A stretch of DNA of 64,000 nt from Gymnodinialimonas phycosphaerae (GTDB lineage: Bacteria; Pseudomonadota; Alphaproteobacteria; Rhodobacterales; Rhodobacteraceae): NCBI RefSeq assembly GCF_019195455.1, contig NZ_JAIMBW010000001.1, positions 2,356,001-2,420,000 on the forward strand, written 5' to 3'. The notes under the pieces are model-generated. The model saw only the letters and a program-made list of their open reading frames with translations, did not search any database and was not told the DNA's origin. Positions 54,801 through 61,580 of this stretch are shown here, in pieces (position 1 is the stretch's first letter; the number at the start of each line of letters is the position of its first letter). The translations under genes were made by a program, and so were the position numbers.

Positions 54801-56275
54801 CAGACCCCTACTTCGGATCGGTCCTCGGGCGCATTCAGGGCACGTCGTCCGGCACCGATATCGAGGCCGAGCGCACCCTGACCTTCGACCCAGCCTTTGA
54901 CGACGCGGTGATTGAGTTTGATTTCCACCGCATCGATAGCTGGGACAACGAAGAATTCCAGATCTACGCCGACGGGCAAGAGATCTTCAGTCAGGCCTTT
55001 CTGCCAAACACGGCCGTTGGCGGGGCCAACACGATTACCATCGGCGGCGTCACGTACACGGTGACGCTCACGTCTCTGGGCGATGCCGCGCAGAACGGAT
55101 ATTGGGACGGGCAAAGCTGGACCACGGACCAAAGCTTCCGCGTCCGGATCGAGGTTGAGGACGCGCCAGAAACGTTGGACTTGGGTTTCGGGTCCACCCT
55201 GAACCAAGCCGTCACCGACGAAAGCTACGCGCTGGACAATTTCGTTGTCGTCTCCACCAACGATCTGACCATCGATCCCACGACGTTTATCAACACCGGC
55301 AACGACGACACGATCGAAGGTGGCGCTGGTGAGGACCTTATCTTTGGCGAAGAGGGTGATGATGTCCTTGACGGCGGGGCGGACAACGACACGCTGCTTG
55401 GCGGCGAGGGCGACGACAGCATCACGGGCGGCGCGGGCCAGGACAGCCTGACCGGCGGCCAAGGCAGTGACACGATTGTCGGGGGCGACGACGCGGACTG
55501 GATCTTCGGCGGCTCAGGCGACGTGATCGACGGCGGCGAGGGCGGCGACGACAACGATACGCTTTTTCTGGGCGATGAAGGGGCTATCGTCATCTATGAC
55601 GGCCTCAACCCCGAAAACGGCACCGTCACGTTCAGCGACGGCACCACGCTGACGTTCTCCAACATCGAAACGGTGATCCCCTGCTTCACCCCCGGCAGCC
55701 GCGTCGCGACCGAGCGCGGGACCTTCAAGGTCGAGCAGTTGCGCGTCGGTGACCTGATCGCGACCCGTGACAACGGCCTACAGTCTATCCGTTGGATCGG
55801 CACGAAGTCCCTGACGCAGGTGGACCTGGCAAAAGCGCCGCATCTGCGCCCCATCCGCATCCGCAAGGGCGCGTTAGGCAAGGGCGTGCCAAACCGCGAT
55901 ATGGAGGTCTCGCCCCAACATCGCATGCTGTTCGAAGGCGTGCAGGCCGAACTGCTGTTCGGCACCGATCAGGTGTTGGTCCGCGCCAAGCACCTGACCC
56001 ATCTGCCCGGCATCGAGGTCGCCACGTCCTGCGAGCGTGTGACCTACATTCACGTCATGTGCGACGCGCACGAGGTTATCCGCGTGGATAACGCCTGGAC
56101 CGAAAGCTTTCAGCCCGGCGACATGGTGCAAAACCGCGAGGCGCGCGAGATCTTTGGCGATCTGCTGCACGCCTTCCCAGAGCTGGGGACAGAAAAGGGC
56201 CGTGAAAACTATGTCTCAGCGCGGTTGAGCCTGAAGGCCCATGAAGCGGCGCTGATCGCAGGCACCTCGACGTAG
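51878..56275 (+). CDS. large RTX-type Ca2+-binding protein with C-terminal Hint domain
   Basis: A 1465-residue, acidic, Gly/Asp-rich protein, probably secreted by a type I system although no ABC exporter is next to it. RTX nonapeptides (GGxGxDxLx) occur in blocks near residues 20-45, 245-380, 470-495, 685-710, 800-830 and 1140-1235. Two related beta domains of about 185 residues lie at 48-242 and 495-680 (both contain DIDAGGW or DVDAGGW and NAYDA[DN]GNL). A third, jelly-roll-like domain spans about 950-1127 (YADDFDGGNDGGW). The Hint domain starts at Cys1269 (CFTPGSRVATERG) and includes SPQHRMLF. Hint modules of this kind may self-cleave. Function unknown; adhesion or glycan binding is plausible. 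Confidence 0.8.
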   Translation: MATINGNGSDNSLTGTGSADQITGFEGNDTITGGGGDDAIDGGNPSLTPTALDLNWTSQGGNGTNLAGGFTQNTGGINVGVSFTDDGAGTTAQVSTTSTYVAGGETYNANSNLALGGDGGADAWTVDVDFSAVGGSGYSDEVQNVTFRLQDIDAGGWQDIFTINAYDADGNLIPVILTPAGNDTVSGNTVTAGPGGTGASDPLGSVLVEIPGPVASFEIIYANGGTVGQLAWITDVQFEAVPTDDDELFGEAGNDTITGGFGDDLLDGGNNNDVLSGDSGNDTLLGGSGNDTLDGGTGQDSLAGGSGRDSLSGGDGNDTLQGDSGNDTLLGGDGDDSLGGGSGFDILDGGAGADTLNGGDGNDTITAGSGDVVIGGEGGTDTADELIVNDVAEVIFDTLNPENGTVFFNDGSTATFTGIEMLTVNGGPDGVVDGTIGNDVIDGNYVDTNLEQVDNNDGTAGTTGDEDVIEAGFGDDTVYGGEADDSITGGPSGPLNAATENFSWIAEGNGTDISGGITQDTGVANITVNITNDGALNDSSITNTTQYVDGADPFSANSGLALGGSGGADVATLDFVSDVELTNVSFRISDVDAGGWEDILTVNAYDANGNLVTVTLTPESLADVVSDQTVTGAGNDDPDEVGGSVLVEIAGPITRIEVIYENGGTTGQVIYLTDVHYTASETDDDVLHGDQGGDTIDGGAGDDVIFGDQLAVDPLDIASGTGGTATSVTFQNDAPYAVELAQVATDGSLTSVITIPAGNDFTASSTTQTNWVLLDPATGDILQVYGAPADASTLIFDSTGADSLFGGLGDDTISGDFGADTIDGGAGDDSLLGGAEEDLFQFTDGFGTDTVDGGEDGSDLDTLDFSQMTTGIDVLFDGDEQGDVSDTGSGDSVEFTNIEEVRGTGQDDTLDAGASNADQTLVGNDGADSIVGGSGDDTLFGDGGTTAPTNGALVYADDFDGGNDGGWGAMPTDNTDPYFGSVLGRIQGTSSGTDIEAERTLTFDPAFDDAVIEFDFHRIDSWDNEEFQIYADGQEIFSQAFLPNTAVGGANTITIGGVTYTVTLTSLGDAAQNGYWDGQSWTTDQSFRVRIEVEDAPETLDLGFGSTLNQAVTDESYALDNFVVVSTNDLTIDPTTFINTGNDDTIEGGAGEDLIFGEEGDDVLDGGADNDTLLGGEGDDSITGGAGQDSLTGGQGSDTIVGGDDADWIFGGSGDVIDGGEGGDDNDTLFLGDEGAIVIYDGLNPENGTVTFSDGTTLTFSNIETVIPCFTPGSRVATERGTFKVEQLRVGDLIATRDNGLQSIRWIGTKSLTQVDLAKAPHLRPIRIRKGALGKGVPNRDMEVSPQHRMLFEGVQAELLFGTDQVLVRAKHLTHLPGIEVATSCERVTYIHVMCDAHEVIRVDNAWTESFQPGDMVQNREAREIFGDLLHAFPELGTEKGRENYVSARLSLKAHEAALIAGTST

Positions 56276-56286
56276 TAAATCCCGCC

Positions 56287-57132
56287 CTACACGCGGCGAA
56301 GGGGCACGTCGCGCCCCGTGGTCAACGCCGGGATCTGCGCCCGCGCCTTGTCGACCAGCGACAGATCCAGATCCACCAAGGCCACCTTCGGCGCCCCTTC
56401 GCCCATGTCCGCCAAAACGCGGCCCCAGGGGTCCACGGCAAGCCCATGGCCATAGGTCTCGCGGCCATCGGCATGGGTGCCCGATTGTGCGGCGGCGATC
56501 ACGAAAGCCCCGGTCTCGATCGCACGGGCGCGCAGCAGGATTTCCCAATGGGCCCGGCCCGTGGCAACAGTGAAAGCCGAGGGGATGAAGATTACCCGCG
56601 CGCCCGCTTGGCCCAAGGTCCGGTATAGGTAGGGAAACCGAAGATCATAGCAGATCGTCAGCCCGAAGCCGCCCCAAGGAGTTTCCGCCATGACTAGCGC
56701 GTTGCCGGGGGCATAGCGCTTGGACTCGCCGATGGGGGCCTGCCCCTCGATCTGGACATCGAAGAGGTGGACTTTGTCGTATTCGGCTTTGATCTCTCCA
56801 TCCGCGTCGATCAGCGTGGAGTGGTTCAGAAACCGCCCGTCCGGTGCGGTGACGGGCGTTGATCCGGTGTGGATCCAGAGGCCATGCTTGGCGGCGAGGT
56901 TGCGACAGGCGGCAATGAACGGATCATCACAGGCTTGCGACACCTGCGTCAGCGCCACCTTGCGGTTGGCGTTCATCAGGCCAGCCACCTCGGGCAGGGC
57001 CAGAACCTTTGCGCCCTGCCCCGCCGCCTCGGCGGCAAGCGCTGTCACGGTCGCGATATTGTCCGCGTGCGTATCGCCCGAGCACATCTGCCCCATGGCT
57101 AGCTTCAGGTTGACAAGGCGTAGATCATCCAC
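56287..57132 (-). CDS. carbon-nitrogen hydrolase (nitrilase superfamily, Nit-type omega-amidase-like)
   Basis: A 281-residue cytoplasmic amidase-like enzyme with the Glu-Lys-Cys triad: [20 protein letters not shown] and [14 protein letters not shown], the last holding the nucleophile Cys. The pattern DKVHLFDV and [14 protein letters not shown] resembles Nit1/Nit2 omega-amidases or deaminated-glutathione amidases, which repair damaged metabolites. The start overlaps the glpK stop by 8 bases, so it is co-transcribed with the glycerol genes, though its role there is not obvious. Confidence 0.85.
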   Translation of the reverse strand: MDDLRLVNLKLAMGQMCSGDTHADNIATVTALAAEAAGQGAKVLALPEVAGLMNANRKVALTQVSQACDDPFIAACRNLAAKHGLWIHTGSTPVTAPDGRFLNHSTLIDADGEIKAEYDKVHLFDVQIEGQAPIGESKRYAPGNALVMAETPWGGFGLTICYDLRFPYLYRTLGQAGARVIFIPSAFTVATGRAHWEILLRARAIETGAFVIAAAQSGTHADGRETYGHGLAVDPWGRVLADMGEGAPKVALVDLDLSLVDKARAQIPALTTGRDVPLRRV

Positions 57133-58594
57133 GGTTAGTCAAAGTCCGTGCCACGGCGTCCTTCCACCCCGCATAGCGCGCGTCGCGCGTGGTCGCGTCC
57201 ATCTGGGGCGTGAAGGTCTTATCCACAGCCCAGGTTTTCGCAAATCCAGCCTGGTCTTGATAAATCCCGGCCCTTGTCCCCGCGATCCAGGCCACGCCAA
57301 CCGCTGTGGTTTCCAGAACCTGCGGTCTATCCACAGGCGCGCCAAGAATATCGCTGAGGAACTGCATCGTCCAATCGCTGGCCGTCATGCCGCCGTCGAC
57401 CCGCACGTTGCCCGTTTCACCGGGGTAGTCGGCGGCCATCGCCTCCAGCAGGTCGCGGGTCTGGAAACCGACGCTTTCCAGCGCTGCCCTTGCGATCTCG
57501 TCGGGGCCAGAGTTGCGTGTCAGCCCGTAAAGCGCACCCCGCGCGTCAGGGTCCCAGTAGGGCGCGCCGAGGCCCGTGAAGGCGGGCACCAAGTAGAGGT
57601 CTTGTGTCTTGTCCGCCGCCGCGGCCAGGTCGGCGGATTGCGGCGCATCATCGATGATCTTCAGCCCATCGCGCAGCCATTGCACCACCGCCCCCGCGAT
57701 GAAGATGGAGCCTTCCAGCGCATAGGTCGGCGTGCCGTCGAACTGATAGGCAATCGTTCCCAGCATCCGGTTTTGCGACGTCACCAGCGTATCGCCCGTG
57801 TTCAGCAGTGCGAAGCACCCGGTGCCATAGGTGGATTTCAACATGCCGGGCTGGAAACACGCCTGCCCCACCGTTGCCGCCTGCTGATCACCGGCCACGC
57901 CAAGGATCGGCAGAGGCGCGCCGAACAGGGACGTCTCGCCAAAGTCGGCGCCGCAATCCAGCACCTCGGGCAGCATGTTGGCAGGGATGTTGAGCATACG
58001 GAGTATGTCATCATCCCATCGCCCGTCGCGAATGTTATAAAGAAGCGTCCGCGCGGCGTTGGTGGCGTCCGTGACGTGGCGTTTGCCGTCGGTCATGCGC
58101 CAGATCAGGAAGCTGTCGATGGTGCCAAAGGCCAGTTCGCCCTTTTGCGCGCGCGCCCGCACGCCCTCCACGTTGTCCAGTATCCACGCCAGTTTCGTGC
58201 CGCTGAAATAGGGATCCAGCAGCAGGCCGGTCTTTTCGCGCACCATATCCTCATGACCCGCCGCTTTCAGATCTGCGCAAAGCGATGCTGTGCGGCGGTC
58301 CTGCCACACGATGGCGTTGTAGACCGGCGCGCCGGTCTCTCGGTCCCAGACGACGACGGTTTCACGCTGGTTGGTGATGCCGATAGCCGCCACGTCGCCG
58401 CCTTGGTCCAAGGCGTCCTTGCAGGTCTCTTGCACGCTGTCCCAGATCTCTTCCGGATCATGCTCGACCCAGCCCGATGCCGGAAAATGCTGGGTGAATT
58501 CCTTCTGGGCGCTGGCCTTGGGCCGCAAATCCCCGTCGAACACGATCGCACGTGTCGAGGTGGTGCCCTGGTCGATGGCAAGGATTTGGGTCAT
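57125..58594 (-). CDS. glpK: glycerol kinase
   Basis: A 489-residue FGGY-family kinase that makes glycerol 3-phosphate from glycerol and ATP. The N-terminal phosphate motif is [17 protein letters not shown]; later come [15 protein letters not shown], the fructose-1,6-bisphosphate region near [13 protein letters not shown] and the family signature [20 protein letters not shown]. Length is slightly shorter than E. coli GlpK (502). The start overlaps glpD (ATGA). The operon glpD-glpK-nitrilase lacks glpF in this window, so glycerol enters by diffusion or by a distant facilitator. Confidence 0.95.
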   Translation of the reverse strand: MTQILAIDQGTTSTRAIVFDGDLRPKASAQKEFTQHFPASGWVEHDPEEIWDSVQETCKDALDQGGDVAAIGITNQRETVVVWDRETGAPVYNAIVWQDRRTASLCADLKAAGHEDMVREKTGLLLDPYFSGTKLAWILDNVEGVRARAQKGELAFGTIDSFLIWRMTDGKRHVTDATNAARTLLYNIRDGRWDDDILRMLNIPANMLPEVLDCGADFGETSLFGAPLPILGVAGDQQAATVGQACFQPGMLKSTYGTGCFALLNTGDTLVTSQNRMLGTIAYQFDGTPTYALEGSIFIAGAVVQWLRDGLKIIDDAPQSADLAAAADKTQDLYLVPAFTGLGAPYWDPDARGALYGLTRNSGPDEIARAALESVGFQTRDLLEAMAADYPGETGNVRVDGGMTASDWTMQFLSDILGAPVDRPQVLETTAVGVAWIAGTRAGIYQDQAGFAKTWAVDKTFTPQMDATTRDARYAGWKDAVARTLTNRG

Positions 58595-60150
58595 GTTGCG
58601 TCTCCCTGTTGCACGGCCATGAAGGCGTCTACTTCCGCGATCTGATCGGGCGTCAGTTTGAGCCCAAGTTTCGAGCGGCGCCAGACCACATCTGCCGCTT
58701 TGCGCGCATATTCATGGGTCATCAGCCAGCGCACCTCGGCCTCTGTCAGGGTGGCGCCGAAATCACGCCCCAGATCTTCCGCCGATTTCGCCATGCCGAG
58801 GATGTCCGAGGCTTCGGTTCCATAGGCCCGGATCATGCGACCGGCCCAACGGTCGCCCAGGAACGGATAGGCGACTTTCAAATCTTGGGTCAGATCCGCC
58901 ACGCCATCGACTGGAAAGTTGCCGCCAGGCAGCGGTACGCCCGCCGTCCAATCGCCGGGAGCGCCGGGGAAAAAGCGGGCCAGTTTGGCCCAAGCGTCCT
59001 GGGCCAGCACGCGGTACGTGGTGATCTTGCCGCCGAAGACATTGAGCATCGGCGCGCCGGCATCGTCCAAGGACAGAACGTAATCCCGCGTCGCCGCCGT
59101 GGCTGATTTCGCGCCATCGTCATAGAGCGGCCGCACGCCCGAGTAGGTCCAGACGACATCCTCGGCACTCAACACTTGCTTGAAATACGCGTTCGCGAAC
59201 CGCAGCAAGTAGTCCCGTTCCTGCGGCGTGCATTCCGCTTCGCGCGGGTCGGCGGTATGCTCGGCGTCCGTGGTCCCGATCAGGGTATAGTCGCCCTCGT
59301 AGGGGATCGCGAAGATGATCCGTCCGTCGGTGCCTTGGAAGAAGTAACACTTGTCGTGATCGTAGAGCTTGCGCGTCACGATGTGCGATCCACGCACCAG
59401 CCGCACCCCCTCGCTGGAGTTCTGCCGCGCCACGTTGCGCACGATGTCTGCGACCCATGGGCCACCAGCGTTCACCAGCGCGCGGGCGTAGATCGTGTCG
59501 GCCCCCTTGCCCTCCAGCTCAATCCGCCAAAGGTCCCCCTCGCGCTGAGCAGAGACGACCTTTGTGCGCACCAGGATGCGCGCGCCGCGCATCTCGGCAT
59601 CGCGGGCGTTCAGCACCACAAGGCGCGCGTCCTCGACCCAGCAATCCGAATATTCATAGGCCTTGTTGAAACGGTCTTGTAGCGGCGCGCCCTCGGCCGT
59701 TCCGTCAAGGCTGACGCTCTTGGTGCCGGGCAGGATCTGCCGCCCGCCCAGATTGTCGTACAGGAACAGGCCCAACCGGATCAGCCAATTGGGCCGCCGC
59801 CCCTTCATCCAGGGCATCACGGTGCCAAGGATCTTCGACGTGGGCGTCGAGTTGTCGAACCGCATGTCCCTGGACAACGGCAGCACGAAACGCATGGGCC
59901 AACTGATATGTGGCATGGCGCGCAACAAGGTCTCGCGTTCCTGAAGGGCATGACGAACCAGCTTGAACTCGAAGTATTCCAGATAGCGCAGGCCACCGTG
60001 AAACAGCTTGGTGGACGCGCTGGACGTCGCGCTCGCGAGGTCTTCCATCTCGGCCAGACAAACGCTTAGACCCCGGCCCGCCGCGTCGCGGGCGATGCCA
60101 CAGCCGTTGATGCCCCCGCCAATGACAAACAGGTCGTATGGCTTATCCAT
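58591..60150 (-). CDS. glpD: glycerol-3-phosphate dehydrogenase (FAD, respiratory)
   Basis: A 519-residue peripheral inner-membrane flavoprotein that oxidises glycerol 3-phosphate to dihydroxyacetone phosphate and feeds quinones. The FAD motif [20 protein letters not shown] opens the protein, followed by [18 protein letters not shown] and [19 protein letters not shown] in the substrate region; the C-terminal helical cap domain is intact. It is the first gene of the leftward glycerol operon; its promoter must lie in the 79 bases before it, where a repeat pair suggests control by GlpR. Confidence 0.95.
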   Translation of the reverse strand: MDKPYDLFVIGGGINGCGIARDAAGRGLSVCLAEMEDLASATSSASTKLFHGGLRYLEYFEFKLVRHALQERETLLRAMPHISWPMRFVLPLSRDMRFDNSTPTSKILGTVMPWMKGRRPNWLIRLGLFLYDNLGGRQILPGTKSVSLDGTAEGAPLQDRFNKAYEYSDCWVEDARLVVLNARDAEMRGARILVRTKVVSAQREGDLWRIELEGKGADTIYARALVNAGGPWVADIVRNVARQNSSEGVRLVRGSHIVTRKLYDHDKCYFFQGTDGRIIFAIPYEGDYTLIGTTDAEHTADPREAECTPQERDYLLRFANAYFKQVLSAEDVVWTYSGVRPLYDDGAKSATAATRDYVLSLDDAGAPMLNVFGGKITTYRVLAQDAWAKLARFFPGAPGDWTAGVPLPGGNFPVDGVADLTQDLKVAYPFLGDRWAGRMIRAYGTEASDILGMAKSAEDLGRDFGATLTEAEVRWLMTHEYARKAADVVWRRSKLGLKLTPDQIAEVDAFMAVQQGDAT

Positions 60151-60200
60151 GATGCGGTCCTTTTCGCATGCGTCGGCTTGCGGGCGTCATGTCAGTCCAT

Positions 60201-60230
60201 GTTCGTTTTGTCAATTTTTGCGTTCGTTTT
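60201..60230. promoter_or_regulatory. putative GlpR (DeoR family) operator upstream of glpD
   Basis: Two direct copies of GTTCGTTTT at 60201-60209 and 60222-60230, start points 21 bases apart, which puts both on one face of the helix. They lie 51-80 bases before the glpD start. Each contains the TTCG core, and the first matches nine of ten positions of the E. coli GlpR half-site as I recall it (WATKYTCGWW). No glpR gene is seen in the window. Confidence 0.55.
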
Positions 60231-60913
60231 CATTCCCTATTTGCGCGATCTATCAGCGCTTCGACCTGCGGCCCCAGATCCTCGACGATCAGGGTGACCC
60301 CGGCTGCGTTCGGATGGATGCCGTCGCGTTGCATGAAATCCGAAACCTCCGCCCCCGCGTCCACCGAGGCGCGGAACCCGTTAAAAAAGTCGCGCGCCAG
60401 AAGCGTGCCGTAGCTATCCGCCAATGCCGGGTACATCCCGTTGAACTGTTGCTGATATTCGGCGCCATAGTTGCCGGAGGCCACGATGCCCACCAGCAGC
60501 ACCTCCAGGTCTGCGCCCCGGGCGATTTGCATGATCCCGTCAAGGTTCGCACGGCTCACGTCCGGGTCGATACCGCGCAGGAAATCATTGCCACCAAGCG
60601 CCACGATCATCGCGTCGACCTGGGGTGTCAGGCTCCACTCCACGCGCGCCAAACCGCCCGCCGTCGTATCGCCCGAGACGCCCGCGTTGATGATGCGGAC
60701 GTCGTTTCCCCGCGCTTCCAACCAATCGTGCAACTGGGGCACAAGGCCCTCTGCGTCGAACAAGCCGTAGCCCGCGGTCAGGCTGTCGCCCAGTGCAAGG
60801 ATCGTCGTTTCCTCCGCCGCTGCCGGTGTGGCGAGCATCGCGAACAGGGCCACCTTGCCCCCCTGCCGCAAAGCCCCATATGACGTCACAAGTGAACGGA
60901 AGAGTTTAGACAT
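60230..60913 (-). CDS. tesA: SGNH-hydrolase esterase / lysophospholipase
   Basis: A 227-residue periplasmic hydrolase. The Sec signal comprises about 33 residues with GGKVALFAMLATPAAA at its end. The four SGNH blocks are visible: LALGDSLTAGYGL (nucleophile Ser), INAGVSGDTTAGG (Gly), VALGGNDFL (Asn) and QRDGIHPNAAGV (Asp-His). TesA is a thioesterase, protease and lysophospholipase of modest specificity. The ATG at 60913 shares CATG with the divergent ybbA start. Confidence 0.9.
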   Translation of the reverse strand: MSKLFRSLVTSYGALRQGGKVALFAMLATPAAAEETTILALGDSLTAGYGLFDAEGLVPQLHDWLEARGNDVRIINAGVSGDTTAGGLARVEWSLTPQVDAMIVALGGNDFLRGIDPDVSRANLDGIMQIARGADLEVLLVGIVASGNYGAEYQQQFNGMYPALADSYGTLLARDFFNGFRASVDAGAEVSDFMQRDGIHPNAAGVTLIVEDLGPQVEALIDRANRE

Positions 60914-61580
60914 GACGGCACTCCTATCTTTAACCGACGCGACATTGTCGTTGGACGGCAACGCGGGCCGCGTGGACATCCTGCATGGGATCACCCTTGA
61001 AGTGCAACGCGGCGAAACGTTGGCGCTGACGGGTCCATCGGGGTCTGGCAAATCGTCGCTCCTTATGGTGATGGGCGGGTTGGAGAAGGCCAGCGGCGGG
61101 TCCGTCATGGCGTTGGACCACGATCTGACCGCGATGACAGAGGACCAACTGGCCCGGTTTCGCCGTGAACATATGGGGGTGGTGTTCCAAAGCTTCCACC
61201 TGATCCCGACGATGACTGCGCTGGAAAACGTCGCCACGCCACTGGAACTGGCGGGCGTTGCGGATGCGTTCGACCGCGCCGAGGCCGAGTTGGACGCTAT
61301 GGGGCTGGCCGCGCGGACCGGGCATTACCCCTCGCAGATGTCCGGCGGCGAGCAGCAGCGCGTGGCATTGGCGCGGGCCTCCGCGCCGCGCCCCGATATT
61401 CTTCTGGCCGATGAACCGACGGGCAACCTCGACGGTGCGACGGGCGCGCAGATCATGGATCTGCTGATGGCCCTGCGTGACCGTCACGGCGCGACGCTGA
61501 TCCTTGTGACACACGCGCCGGAACTGGCTGCTCGATGCGACCGCGAAGTCCGCCTGCGTGACGGACGGATCGCTTCGTGA
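60912..61580 (+). CDS. ybbA: ABC transporter ATP-binding protein, YbbA/LolD type
   Basis: A 222-residue MacB-family ATPase. Walker A is [17 protein letters not shown], the Q-loop [18 protein letters not shown], the signature [14 protein letters not shown], Walker [15 protein letters not shown] and the switch His is in [12 protein letters not shown]. It pairs with the large permease that follows (GTGA overlap). The conserved tesA-ybbA-ybbP neighbourhood points to envelope lipid or peptide handling; transported substrate unknown. The reading frame is open before the ATG but overlaps tesA. Confidence 0.9.
   Translation: MTALLSLTDATLSLDGNAGRVDILHGITLEVQRGETLALTGPSGSGKSSLLMVMGGLEKASGGSVMALDHDLTAMTEDQLARFRREHMGVVFQSFHLIPTMTALENVATPLELAGVADAFDRAEAELDAMGLAARTGHYPSQMSGGEQQRVALARASAPRPDILLADEPTGNLDGATGAQIMDLLMALRDRHGATLILVTHAPELAARCDREVRLRDGRIAS

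Noticed and set aside
54317..55462. Minus-strand frames in the RTX gene
   Set aside because: High-GC periodic sequence opens antisense frames. All RTX and Hint signals are on the plus strand.
52620..55520. Repetitive DNA in the RTX gene considered as CRISPR or tandem satellite
   Set aside because: Repeats are imperfect 27-base units coding for GGxGxDxLx, with no unique spacers; this is protein repetition.
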